Of a stretch of DNA of 64,000 nucleotides, positions 1 through 8,637 are shown in pieces. The first letter of the stretch is position 1, and each line of letters starts with the position of its first letter. The DNA comes from Parabacteroides sp. TM07-1AC (GTDB taxonomy: Bacteria > Bacteroidota > Bacteroidia > Bacteroidales > Tannerellaceae). Position numbers and translations under genes: made by a program. The DNA is taken from assembly GCF_003480915.1 (NCBI RefSeq), contig NZ_QUKD01000009.1, positions 166,898 through 230,897 on the forward strand, given 5' to 3'. The notes under the pieces are model-generated. The model was not told the DNA's origin and did no database searches. It worked only from the letters and a program-made list of their open reading frames with translations.

Positions 1-108
1 TAGTTCTATACGAACTACGACTATGAGAAAACCCGTTAAAACCTCCCTTTTGGACGATTGGGGCACATGAATTGGATAAATAATCCTGTAGTTTATGGAC
101 TTTCTTTC

Positions 109-116
109 TACTTTTG
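109..116 (+). promoter_or_regulatory. Bacteroidetes -7 promoter element upstream of the lyase
   Basis: The bases TACTTTTG match the Bacteroidetes -7 consensus TAnnTTTG. No clear TTG lies 19 bases upstream, so only half of the promoter is visible. If it is used, transcription would start near 123, which excludes the TTG start at 114 for the lyase gene. Confidence 0.45.
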
Positions 117-125
117 TGTATTACC

Positions 126-2078
126 ATGAAACAAATGCGACTTATGAATGTATGTAAAAATGTAACTTTATTGTGCCTGTTACTACTATTAACAACCCCT
201 GTCCATGCATATGTTGAACGGGATTTGCTACAACAGGCTGCCAATGTGGAAAAACTGGAATCTGTATTGATTCTCAACCAGGAGTGGGTGACTTACCCAC
301 TTTATACCGACCGTGCCGGTTGGGATCAGTTTCTGGGTAACTACAAGAATGAGTATATCAAACGGGGAGAGAAGTGGTTGGACTACGAATGGAAAGTCGT
401 AAAAGCTACCGATTATATAGAATATGAACGTAGCGGCAACCGTCGGATCATGGAAGATCCTTTCGGTAGTAATAATACAGCCCTTGCCGATCTGTTGATG
501 GCAGAACTGGCCGAAGGAAAAGGCCGTTTTATCGACCAGCTAATCAATGGTGTGTACCAATCCTGTGAAATGACTTCCTGGGTTTTGTCCGCCCATTTGA
601 GCGCACAGCATTCGAAAAGGTCTTTGCCGGACTATAAAGAACACGTGATCGACCTAACTTCCGGTGATTTGGGATCATTGCTTTCATGGACTTACTACTT
701 CTTCCACTCCGAGTTTGACAAGGTAAATCCGGTTATCTCCGAACGCTTGCGCCATGAGTTGCAGGAACGTATTCTCGATACCTATATGAAAGAAGATCGT
801 TTCTGGTGGATGGCTTTCAACTATAAGCCGGGAACTTTGGTTAACAACTGGAATCCGTGGTGTAACTCGAATGTCCTGCAATGTTTTCTGTTATTGGAAA
901 ATGATAAAGAAACGTTGGCAAAAGCCGTTTACCGTACGATGGTTTCAGTCGATAAATTCATCAACTATACTCATTCCGACGGAGCTTGTGAAGAAGGCCC
1001 TTCCTATTGGGGGCATGCTGCCGGAAAGATGTATGACTATCTGCAATTATTATATGACGGAACAGGTGGTAAGATCAGTCTGTTCGACCAACCGATGATC
1101 AGGAACATGGGCGAATACATTGCCCGTTCATACGTAGGGAACGGCTGGGTGGTGAACTTTGCCGATGCTTCCGCCAAAGGGGGAGGAGATGCACCGATCA
1201 TCTTCCGCTATGGAAAAGCAGTGGGCAGCGATGTGATGATGCAGTATGCTGCTTATCTCAGCAGCCTGTCGAAGCAGAAAGCCCCTTCTTCCGGACGGGA
1301 TATATTCCGCACATTGCAAAGTATTCTTTATGCCAAAGACATGGAGCAGGTAAAACCTGTCTACGAATCGCCCGCTTATACCTGGTACCCGGAAACAGAG
1401 TTCTGTTATATGACAAACAAATCCGGTCTTTTCTTCGCTGCCAAGGGAGGCTATAATAATGAAAGTCATAATCACAACGATGCCGGAACTTTCTCGCTCT
1501 ACCTGCATACGACTCCGGTTTTTATCGATGCCGGCGTAGGAACGTATACCCGTCAGACGTTCAGCAGCGAACGATATACGATCTGGACCATGCAAAGCAA
1601 CTATCATAACTTACCGATGATAAACGGTGTACCCCAATCATTCGGAGCAAAATATAAAGCAACGGACGTTTCTTTTTATCCGAAAAGCAGTACGTTCTCG
1701 GCTAACATCGCTACTGCTTACCCCGAAGAAGCCGGAGTCAATAAATGGCTTCGTTCCTATACGCTGGGCAAAGGAGAATTGAAGATCAAAGACACATTCA
1801 CTTTGAATGAGTTGAAAGACTTCAACCGCGTTAACTTCCTGACCTGGGGGCAAGTGGATATTGCCACTCCCGGTGTAGTCGCTATCGAAGTGAATGGCGA
1901 AAAGGTTAACCTGCAATATGATAAAAACACTTTTACTCCTTCGCTCGAGACTATTACGCTGGATGATCCGCGTTTATCCAATGTGTGGGGAAAAGAGATA
2001 TACCGCCTTTCTTTGACGGCAAAGAAGAAAGCCCTCTCCGGAACGTATGTGTACACAATCAAACAAAACAATAAATAA
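126..2078 (+). CDS. Heparinase II/III-family polysaccharide lyase
   Basis: This is a secreted protein of about 650 residues with a hydrophobic signal peptide ending near the Ala in PVHA. The middle is an alpha/alpha-toroid-like part with a conserved NNWNPWCNSN stretch and a GPSYWGHA stretch. The C-terminal half has the heparinase II/III-type motif SHNHNDAGTFSLY, followed by FIDAGVGTYT. The family cleaves uronic acid-containing polysaccharides by beta-elimination and leaves unsaturated uronic acid ends. The next gene is a GH88 unsaturated glucuronyl hydrolase, 7 bases downstream, which fits such a product. The exact polysaccharide lyase family and substrate (heparan, chondroitin, hyaluronan or another uronate polymer) cannot be fixed by eye. 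The start could be ATG 126, 135 or 144. The last gives the tidiest signal peptide and fits the -7 element at 109-116. Confidence 0.85.
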   Translation: MKQMRLMNVCKNVTLLCLLLLLTTPVHAYVERDLLQQAANVEKLESVLILNQEWVTYPLYTDRAGWDQFLGNYKNEYIKRGEKWLDYEWKVVKATDYIEYERSGNRRIMEDPFGSNNTALADLLMAELAEGKGRFIDQLINGVYQSCEMTSWVLSAHLSAQHSKRSLPDYKEHVIDLTSGDLGSLLSWTYYFFHSEFDKVNPVISERLRHELQERILDTYMKEDRFWWMAFNYKPGTLVNNWNPWCNSNVLQCFLLLENDKETLAKAVYRTMVSVDKFINYTHSDGACEEGPSYWGHAAGKMYDYLQLLYDGTGGKISLFDQPMIRNMGEYIARSYVGNGWVVNFADASAKGGGDAPIIFRYGKAVGSDVMMQYAAYLSSLSKQKAPSSGRDIFRTLQSILYAKDMEQVKPVYESPAYTWYPETEFCYMTNKSGLFFAAKGGYNNESHNHNDAGTFSLYLHTTPVFIDAGVGTYTRQTFSSERYTIWTMQSNYHNLPMINGVPQSFGAKYKATDVSFYPKSSTFSANIATAYPEEAGVNKWLRSYTLGKGELKIKDTFTLNELKDFNRVNFLTWGQVDIATPGVVAIEVNGEKVNLQYDKNTFTPSLETITLDDPRLSNVWGKEIYRLSLTAKKKALSGTYVYTIKQNNK

Positions 2079-2085
2079 AGAAAGA

Positions 2086-3291
2086 ATGAAAAATTGGATC
2101 GCTCTTGCTTTCTCCACCTTCCTGATATCGTGCGGAGGAGCACCTAAAACAGTAGAGAAAAGCTTTGTTGATGAGAATGCCGATTTCGCCCGCGCGCAGA
2201 TCGGTAAGGAAATAGAAATCATCGAAGCCAATGGTAAATTTATGAATCCTGTCACGTTGAAAAAAGACAGTTCCGTCTATTATTGCGGTTATGCAGACTG
2301 GCGCAGCGGATTTTTCCCTGGGTCAGTGTGGTATCTGTATGAATTGACGGGCGATACGGCATTGCTCCCGCTTGCCCAGAAATATACGCTGGCAATCGAA
2401 GAAGCCAAGAACCTGACCTGGCATCATGACATCGGGTTCATTATCAACTGCAGTTTCGGTAACGGTTTGCGTCTGACTGCCGATCCGTCTTATAAAGAAG
2501 TGATGGTGCAGGCCGCCAAGTCATTGTCTACCCGTTTTCGTGAAGCTCCACAGGTGATCCAGTCCTGGAATGTCGATCGTGGCTGGCAGTCGGAACGTGG
2601 CTGGGAATGTCCGGTGATCATCGATAATATGATGAACCTGGAACTGATGTTCGAAGCCACTCGTTTATCCGGCGATTCTTCTTTCTATAAAATAGCCCTG
2701 GCGCATGCCGACCGCACGCTGCAGGAACACTTCCGTTCGGATGGCAGCTGTTACCATGTGATCGATTATAGCCTGGAAGATGGTTCCGTACGTCACCGCC
2801 ATACGGCACAGGGATATGCACACGAATCAGCCTGGAGCCGCGGACAAGCGTGGGCAATCTACGGTTTTGTGGTTTGCTATCGTGAAACAGGCGACCGTAA
2901 GTATCTGGATCAGGCGCTGAAGACATTCAACTTCATGAAGAATCATAAGGCAATGCCGGCTGACCTGATCCCTTACTGGGATATGGATGCACCGAATATT
3001 CCGAACGAACCGCGCGATGCCTCGGCTGCTTCTTGTATCGCTTCCGCTTTGTATGAGATCAGCACGCTGGATGTTGAGAATGCGGCAGACTATAAAACAT
3101 ATGCCGACAACATCATGACATCGCTGGCTTCTCCGGCTTATCGTGCGGCTTTAGGTACGAACGGCAACTTTATCCTGATGCATTCTGTGGGTAGTATTCC
3201 TCATAATTCGGAAATCGATGTTCCGTTGAACTATGCCGATTATTATTTCGTCGAAGCCCTGAAACGTAAAAAGGATATAGAAGCTAAATAG
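2086..3291 (+). CDS. Unsaturated glucuronyl hydrolase, GH88 family, lipoprotein
   Basis: The 401-residue product starts at the ATG that opens a short lipoprotein signal with lipobox-like LISCGG. The rest matches the GH88/GH105 (alpha/alpha)6 barrel. It has WHHDIGFI and IIDNMMNLELMF, where the two aspartates correspond to the catalytic pair of the family, and SAWSRGQAWAIYGF. GH88 enzymes hydrate the 4,5-unsaturated uronic acid that lyases leave at the non-reducing end of oligosaccharides, which opens the sugar and releases the rest. The lyase gene ends only 7 bases upstream, so both are probably one transcript and act on the same glycan at the cell surface or in the periplasm. It is followed by a strong hairpin shared with the convergent regulator gene. 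Confidence 0.93.
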   Translation: MKNWIALAFSTFLISCGGAPKTVEKSFVDENADFARAQIGKEIEIIEANGKFMNPVTLKKDSSVYYCGYADWRSGFFPGSVWYLYELTGDTALLPLAQKYTLAIEEAKNLTWHHDIGFIINCSFGNGLRLTADPSYKEVMVQAAKSLSTRFREAPQVIQSWNVDRGWQSERGWECPVIIDNMMNLELMFEATRLSGDSSFYKIALAHADRTLQEHFRSDGSCYHVIDYSLEDGSVRHRHTAQGYAHESAWSRGQAWAIYGFVVCYRETGDRKYLDQALKTFNFMKNHKAMPADLIPYWDMDAPNIPNEPRDASAASCIASALYEISTLDVENAADYKTYADNIMTSLASPAYRAALGTNGNFILMHSVGSIPHNSEIDVPLNYADYYFVEALKRKKDIEAK

Positions 3292-3312
3292 TAAATGAGA
3301 TATTACTTATAA

Positions 3313-3356
3313 AACGGATAGGTACCCGTGCTGTAAGCGGTGCCTATCCGTTTTTT
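3313..3356. terminator. Bidirectional intrinsic terminator between GH88 gene and HTCS gene
   Basis: AACGGATAGG and its complement CCTATCCGTT form the stem, extended by an ACC/GGT pairing after a one-base bulge. T6 follows on the plus strand and an A-run precedes it, so it can work in both directions. The right end touches the stop codon of the minus-strand regulator. Confidence 0.8.
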
Positions 3357-6300
3357 ATGAATGAAGTGATTTCTTCCTGTATTCCGCCGGTGTCGTATCG
3401 AACTGTGCCTTGAAGCAACGGGTGAAATAACGGGGAGAGCCGAAGCCCAGCATATCCGATATCTCGGCTATTTGGAGATCGGGACGGTCGATCAGCAACG
3501 TTGCTGCCCGCTTCAGTTTACAATTCAGCACGAAATCATTCGGAGTCATACCGGTAAGAGCTTTGAACTTGGCATATAAAGAACTGCGGCTCAATCCCAG
3601 TTCCTTTGCCAGCGTGTTCATATCGAATTCGATGTTGTTGAGGTTCTCTTCGATGATCTTGTTTACGGCATCCATAAACTTTTGGTCGATCGGATTGCTG
3701 GCAAGCGACTGCGTATCGAAATCCCTCTGCTCATTGAATTTCTTTTGCAGGATAATACGGTTACGCACCAGGTTGTTGCAGCGGGCCAGCAGCACTTTGG
3801 CATTGAACGGCTTGCTGATATAATCGTCCGCCCCGCGTTGTAACCCTTCTATGCTCTGTTCCGTCGAACTGAGTGCCGTAAGCAGGATCACCGGAATGTG
3901 ACAGACATCAAAATCGTTCTTGATCTTCAGACACATCTCCGTACCGGACATTTCCGGCATCATGATGTCGCTTACGATAATATCCGGCTTTTCACTGCGC
4001 GCAACCTCCAATCCCTCTTTCCCGTTCCGTGCCAGCAATACTTTATACATCGGCGAGAACAGGGAATGAAGTATCTGAAGCAATTCCTCGTTATCATCGA
4101 CCAGCAGGACCGTATAGGTCGCATCCGTTTCAGCAAAAGATAGTTCGGGAGTGCTTTCAGGAAGCTCTGCACGGATACTTTCCGGGAGAATCTCGTTCCG
4201 TATAGCCTCGTTGTTCGGTTCAACGAACTGGCATTCGCCTTCCTTGAAATGCGTCCGCCCTTTAGGCAACCGCACGATGAAGATACTTCCGTATCCGGGC
4301 GTACTTTCCACCTGTATTTTACCGTGATGCAGTCCGATGATGCTTTTGGTGAGCGACAGTCCGATACCGGTACTCGGCTGTGGTGTATCCGGTGTCTGAT
4401 TGCCCGCCTGATAAAAACGGTCGAATATCTTATCGATATCTTCCTTATTGATCCCGATTCCGTTGTCTATGATCTTGACAATGATCGTCGTTTCATCCTC
4501 TTCGATCACCATCTCGATACTCGCTCCCGGCTTGGTGTATTTGAAAGCGTTCGACAGCAGGTTATAAAAGACTTTCTGCATCTGCTTGGGATCGAACCAG
4601 CAGGGAATGTTTTCTTCTCCGGAAGTAAAAAGATAGGTTACCGAACGGCTGGAAGCATATTCATAGAACGACAGATAGATCTCTTTCAGGAACGGCACGA
4701 TGTTCTGCTCGTACACCTTCAATTTGACATGCCCTTGTTCCAGTTTGCGGAAGTCCAGCAACTCGCTGATCAATGCCCTCATATTATGCGTGTTGCGATA
4801 TATCTTCAACAGCTTGTTGTAGGTTGAAGGAGCCAGTGAACTGCTTTGCAGCAATAGTTCTATCTGTGAAATGATCAGCGTCAGCGGCGTGCGGAATTCG
4901 TGCGATATATTGGAGAAGAACTGTAACTTCGCCTGGTTCAGTTCCTCGATCCGCTCTTTCTCTTTCCGTTCATACTCCAGGGAAGTCCTAAGAAGCAATT
5001 GCGACTGTTTGAAGCGGAAGAAACCGAAGATCAGACCGCCGCCAACCAGCACATATAAGATATAAAACAGAGGCGTAGCATAGAACGGCGAATGTATTGT
5101 AATCCCCATCCGGATCGTCTGCGGTTCAATCCGCGTGTCGTATTGTTTTTCGCGTACGACCAATGTATATTTACCCGGATTAAGGTTCGTATATTGGATA
5201 CTGTTGTCGTTGTTGCCGATCCATTTGCTGTCAAACCCTTCCAACATATATTCGTAAGCTGTCTCTTTCAAAGTATTGATATAGTTGTTCGAGTTGAACG
5301 CGATAATGAGATTGTTCTGATTGTGGTTCAAGTGGAGCTCCTGGGTATAAGGCAGTGCTTCGGATAAAATACGTGTCGGGTCTTTAGGCGAAACCAACTC
5401 GTTATTCACATAAAGTTCGGAGAAATACAACTGATAATCTTTGGCGGGACGAAACATATCCTGTTCGAAGAACGTACTCAAACCGTCTATGCCTCCGACA
5501 AATATCTCGCCGTTGTCACATACCAGAAGCCCGCACCCTTTATTGATTCCCGACAGAGGAAGCGCCGTGCCGAGTTCGACCACTTTGAACAGTTCCTGCT
5601 CCGGATCGAAGAAAGAGAGCCCTTTATCACCGGAAATAATCAGATAACCCTGCTGTGAGTCTTGTATCTCGTAGCAATAGTTACTGAGGATCAGGCTGTT
5701 TTCCGTAGTATATCCTTTGAATTTATTCTTTTGCCGATCATATAAATATAAGCCGGCTCCATGCGTACCAAACCATATATTTCCTTTTTTGTCTTCACGG
5801 ATAGTCGAGATAGGCTGATCTCCCAGCCCGTCCTGTCCGCAACGGAAGACGGTTTTATCCTCTTCATTGTTCAGATTGATTTTATAGATAATCTTACCGG
5901 AAGTTATCCAGATGTAATCGTTCGAGTCGATTGTGAAGCTGTGGTTGCCGTATTGTTTGCCGCTGGGAAATATCGGTGTGATCTGCTCCGTGTCGAGATC
6001 CATCTTGACACTTCCCCACTGGGTCAGGAATATCAGGTATTTATCTTTCCATATCTGCATTTGGTTGATACGGTCGCCTGCCACTACTGCATACGAAGGA
6101 GTTTCAAAATAAGGGTTTCTGAATCGTCTGCGGGGAATATCGAAAATGGACAGTCCGCCGGTGTGCGTACCGATATACAGCTTGTTGCGTTTGGCGCTGT
6201 AGGCTATATCTTTCAGATTGTCGTGGGCGATGGAGTTCTTATCCGGGTCGGCCATGAAATAGGTGAATGTCTTCTTTTCCCGGTCGAAGAGGTTCAGTCC

Positions 6301-7374
6301 GCCGCCTTCGGTGCAGATCCAGATATTCTCGTCTTTATCTTCCACCATATGTCCGACAAAGGGGAAACTGACACAGTCGTTTCTGGACTTATCCGCCGTA
6401 TAAAAGGTAAACAGATCCATTTCGGGATTGAAATAATGGACACCTCCGTAATAAGTCCCCAGCCAGATACTTCCCTGCTGGTCTTTGAAAACCGGAAAGA
6501 CGGAAGAGTGGGCGAGGCTGCCCGGAAGATTGTCGCGGGTATAGACCTGGAAATGACCGTTATGCGGATTGTATTTGTTCAGTCCCGTGAAAGTGCCTAT
6601 CCAGAGATTACCGAAGTTATCTTCCACAATCCCTCTGACCTGGTTGCTGGAGATATTGTTTGCTTTCGTCGGGTCATAGCGGAAACGTTCGAAGTTACCG
6701 GAAGGTTCCCTTTTATAAAGTCCGTTCATTCGTGCCGAGATCCACAGGTTGGCATGCGAATCTTCGAACAGGGCATAGATATCTTCGCTCGGAATGATAC
6801 AGTTCAACGGTTTATCCTTTTCTCTCATGTATAACCCGGCATTCGTCCCGACCCAGCATTGTTTCTGCGAATCGACGAGGATACGGGTGGCATGCTGGTA
6901 ACGAAACTCCAGCTTGAACTGGAACTGAAGCTCTTTCTTTTGCGGCTCCCAGATAAAGACAGAATCCGCTATCCCGACCCAGAGTTGTTCGCCACCGAAT
7001 GCAACGGCTGTGACTATCGATCGTTCCAGGCAGGTAAACTCCTGCGTATGCAGACTGTATTGTATGAGCGCATTATCGGAAGTGAAGTAGATATTTCCCT
7101 GCTGGTCTCCGGTTATGAAATTGATGCTGTTGCCGATCGTGGTCTCTTTGTCCGTCCCGCTTTTCAGCGTGGGTTTGTGTGAGGTGACACGGACACCGTC
7201 GAAAACGCTCAGTCCTTCTTCCGTCCCGAACCACATGCGCCCCAGTTCATCCTGGTAGATGGACATTACGGAAAGTTGGGAAAGCCCTTCTTTCATCCCG
7301 ATATGTTTAAAATAGATAGGGAAGGCGTAAGAAAGGACATGCAGGAAGATGAATAGTATGATCGTTTTTCTCAT
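3355..7374 (-). CDS. Hybrid two-component system regulator (HTCS)
   Basis: This 1339-residue protein joins a sensor and a response regulator in one chain. After a signal peptide come many two-bladed propeller repeats of the type GNLWIGT or NIWFGT (about residues 30-650), then a Y_Y_Y domain. A transmembrane helix lies near residues 765-785. The histidine kinase core has the H-box NISHEFRTPL near 823 and the ATP-binding boxes IDNGIGI and GIGLSLTK. A receiver domain carries VSDIMMPEMSG near 1135, and an AraC-type helix-turn-helix ends the protein. HTCS proteins bind glycan oligosaccharides in the periplasm and activate the adjacent polysaccharide utilisation genes. Here it converges on the lyase and GH88 genes, so their uronate-containing product is the likely inducer. 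That assignment is inference from position. Confidence 0.95.
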   Translation of the reverse strand: MRKTIILFIFLHVLSYAFPIYFKHIGMKEGLSQLSVMSIYQDELGRMWFGTEEGLSVFDGVRVTSHKPTLKSGTDKETTIGNSINFITGDQQGNIYFTSDNALIQYSLHTQEFTCLERSIVTAVAFGGEQLWVGIADSVFIWEPQKKELQFQFKLEFRYQHATRILVDSQKQCWVGTNAGLYMREKDKPLNCIIPSEDIYALFEDSHANLWISARMNGLYKREPSGNFERFRYDPTKANNISSNQVRGIVEDNFGNLWIGTFTGLNKYNPHNGHFQVYTRDNLPGSLAHSSVFPVFKDQQGSIWLGTYYGGVHYFNPEMDLFTFYTADKSRNDCVSFPFVGHMVEDKDENIWICTEGGGLNLFDREKKTFTYFMADPDKNSIAHDNLKDIAYSAKRNKLYIGTHTGGLSIFDIPRRRFRNPYFETPSYAVVAGDRINQMQIWKDKYLIFLTQWGSVKMDLDTEQITPIFPSGKQYGNHSFTIDSNDYIWITSGKIIYKINLNNEEDKTVFRCGQDGLGDQPISTIREDKKGNIWFGTHGAGLYLYDRQKNKFKGYTTENSLILSNYCYEIQDSQQGYLIISGDKGLSFFDPEQELFKVVELGTALPLSGINKGCGLLVCDNGEIFVGGIDGLSTFFEQDMFRPAKDYQLYFSELYVNNELVSPKDPTRILSEALPYTQELHLNHNQNNLIIAFNSNNYINTLKETAYEYMLEGFDSKWIGNNDNSIQYTNLNPGKYTLVVREKQYDTRIEPQTIRMGITIHSPFYATPLFYILYVLVGGGLIFGFFRFKQSQLLLRTSLEYERKEKERIEELNQAKLQFFSNISHEFRTPLTLIISQIELLLQSSSLAPSTYNKLLKIYRNTHNMRALISELLDFRKLEQGHVKLKVYEQNIVPFLKEIYLSFYEYASSRSVTYLFTSGEENIPCWFDPKQMQKVFYNLLSNAFKYTKPGASIEMVIEEDETTIIVKIIDNGIGINKEDIDKIFDRFYQAGNQTPDTPQPSTGIGLSLTKSIIGLHHGKIQVESTPGYGSIFIVRLPKGRTHFKEGECQFVEPNNEAIRNEILPESIRAELPESTPELSFAETDATYTVLLVDDNEELLQILHSLFSPMYKVLLARNGKEGLEVARSEKPDIIVSDIMMPEMSGTEMCLKIKNDFDVCHIPVILLTALSSTEQSIEGLQRGADDYISKPFNAKVLLARCNNLVRNRIILQKKFNEQRDFDTQSLASNPIDQKFMDAVNKIIEENLNNIEFDMNTLAKELGLSRSSLYAKFKALTGMTPNDFVLNCKLKRAATLLIDRPDLQIAEISDMLGFGSPRYFTRCFKAQFDTTPAEYRKKSLHS

Positions 7375-7449
7375 GGCTTTTGCACTATTTGTAGGCGAAG
7401 ATAGGGATAAAATCCGAAACTATTTTATAGGATGACGAGTATAATGTGC

Positions 7450-7457
7450 TATCTTTG
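7450..7457 (+). promoter_or_regulatory. -7 promoter element for the DUF6078 gene
   Basis: TATCTTTG fits TAnnTTTG and lies 32 bases before the ATG at 7489. No TTG is found at the expected -33 distance, so this is a moderate call. Confidence 0.5.
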
Positions 7458-7488
7458 TAAATCATGGTATCCGTAAAATCTATAAATT

Positions 7489-7929
7489 ATGAAAGCTGAT
7501 TTCAATTATGCTGATTTTCCTGCTACTTTCGCTCATTGCTTCAATGAACAGTGCCGGCGTTGTGATAGTTGCTTACGACATCAAATGGCTCTTCGTGTTC
7601 CAAAGGAGCGCGCTGGCTTGTATATAATCAATCCCGGTTACCTGGAATCCCTTTCCGGCGAGACCTGTCGTTTCTTCCTGCTCGATCAGCCCCAGCGGTT
7701 TGCGATAGGCATAACCGGCTTGTTCGATGACCTTCCCGTCCGCAAAGCCAATATCATCAAAGGTCAAATAATGAGCTATATGGGGCGTTCTAACTTTTAC
7801 CGTTGCAAGCGGAAGGAGCGTATGGTCAAACCCAAAGAGCAGGCTTATATCAAAAAGCTGTTTCTCCGTCAAGATATCGAGGATGAACCGAAATATGACG
7901 AATACCGGGAGTATTACGATTTGGGTTAA
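7489..7929 (+). CDS. DUF6078 family protein
   Basis: The 146-residue protein is a Bacteroidales-specific family member of unknown function. It opens with a cysteine cluster, CFNEQCRRCDSCLRH, that looks like a metal-binding knuckle. Further features are GETCRFFLL, a FDDLP segment and a basic central part, RSNFYRCKRKERM. The end is acidic and tyrosine rich. There is no signal peptide, so it should be cytoplasmic. It stands alone, between the HTCS gene on the other strand and a 700-base non-coding stretch. A nucleic acid-binding role would fit the charge pattern but nothing here proves it. Confidence 0.8.
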   Translation: MKADFNYADFPATFAHCFNEQCRRCDSCLRHQMALRVPKERAGLYIINPGYLESLSGETCRFFLLDQPQRFAIGITGLFDDLPVRKANIIKGQIMSYMGRSNFYRCKRKERMVKPKEQAYIKKLFLRQDIEDEPKYDEYREYYDLG

Positions 7930-7968
7930 TGCCTGATAATTAGTATATTCCAGTTTCATTGTTTTTTC

Positions 7969-8111
7969 ATGGAATGGAACTTTTGTTTCATATAATATGG
8001 AATAAAAGTTTCATATATTATATAACTAAAGTTTCGCAATATATGGAACTTTAGTTCCGTAATATATAGAACTCTGGTTCCATAATATGTAGAACTTTTA
8101 TTATAATATGT
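7969..8111. repeat. Tandem array of about six imperfect 21-25 bp palindromic units
   Basis: Successive units read like ATGGAACTTTAGTTCC or ATAGAACTCTGGTTCC, each followed by an A/T spacer such as GTAATAT or ATAATAT. Each unit is itself a near-palindrome of the form GGAACTnnAGTTCC. At least six degenerate copies follow each other with a period of roughly 21-25 bases. The outer units are more diverged. They resemble iterons or an operator array. The array lies between the DUF6078 gene and the first invertible promoter. Confidence 0.7.
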
Positions 8112-8364
8112 GGGGTAAACTTTGATGGATGAATGTAGGATGAATGATGAACCTTTTGGTCGTGAAAAGTCTTTTCATCGGTGGTTTTGTGCATGAAAAT
8201 GCGAAAATTCGTAATAATCGCATTTGAGAAGCTCCAGGTATATAATAATATTAATGTACGTGCGCGTACATTATATATAGTAAGACTGAAACCTATAAAA
8301 AGAAAATAATTGATTTATGCCTTTGTGGAGTATGATAATTAAAGACTAGAAGGCGAAAAATGAA

Positions 8365-8559
8365 TGACTAATTTTAACGTCCCTTTTTTCTAGTCACAAA
8401 ATTACGACAATATTTTTAACCGGCAATCTTTTCTTGTTTATTTTTTCCTGTTCCTATTTCCTTTCTTATCAACACGATAGCAAAGTCTGTACGAACTTCG
8501 CCCTTTTGATTACGAACTCTCAAAAAATGACTAGAAAAAAGGGACGTTTAAATTAGTCA
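8365..8559. promoter_or_regulatory. Invertible promoter segment 1, drawn OFF
   Basis: Two 32-bp arms (8365-8396 and 8528-8559) are inverted copies with one mismatch; the core is AACGTCCCTTTTTTCT followed by AGTCA. Inside, on the minus strand, TTG (complement of 8424-8426), exactly 19 bases, and TAATTTTG (complement of 8397-8404) form a full Bacteroidetes promoter directly beside the left arm. It fires away from the surface protein gene. Inversion between the arms would turn it toward the gene at 8638, with a leader of about 100 bases. Invertible promoters of this layout drive phase-variable surface glycoproteins in Parabacteroides distasonis and capsules in Bacteroides fragilis. No invertase gene lies in this window, so the enzyme would act in trans. 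Confidence 0.88.
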
Positions 8560-8637
8560 CTCGATATCGGACGAGGTTTAAACGCTTATTGAAAAGAACT
8601 TTTATATACACTATTATTAATATTAAATTTATTGATT

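Larger units (their letters stand above)
7930..8637. other. Non-coding region with tandem array, hairpin, invertible promoter and leader
   Basis: No gene is supported in these 708 bases. From left to right the region holds the GGAAC tandem array (7969-8111) and a hairpin of TAATGTACG with CGTACATTA around a TGCG loop (8252-8273). Then come the invertible segment (8365-8559) and an A/T-rich leader whose last 40 bases are shared with the other two DUF6383 loci. Confidence 0.8.

Noticed and set aside
1..39. Possible end of an upstream gene reading FYTNYDYEKTR then stop
   Set aside because: The same frame has a TAG at bases 1-3, so the frame cannot continue from the left. A second frame is open from base 2 to a TGA at 68-70 but is too short to judge.
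5761..6834. A 357-codon plus-strand frame inside the HTCS gene
   Set aside because: It lies wholly antisense to the strongly supported HTCS propeller region, and its product shows no domain or signal pattern.
7969..8111. CRISPR array as an explanation of the short repeats
   Set aside because: The units are contiguous and degenerate, with no unique spacers of constant size, and no cas genes are present.
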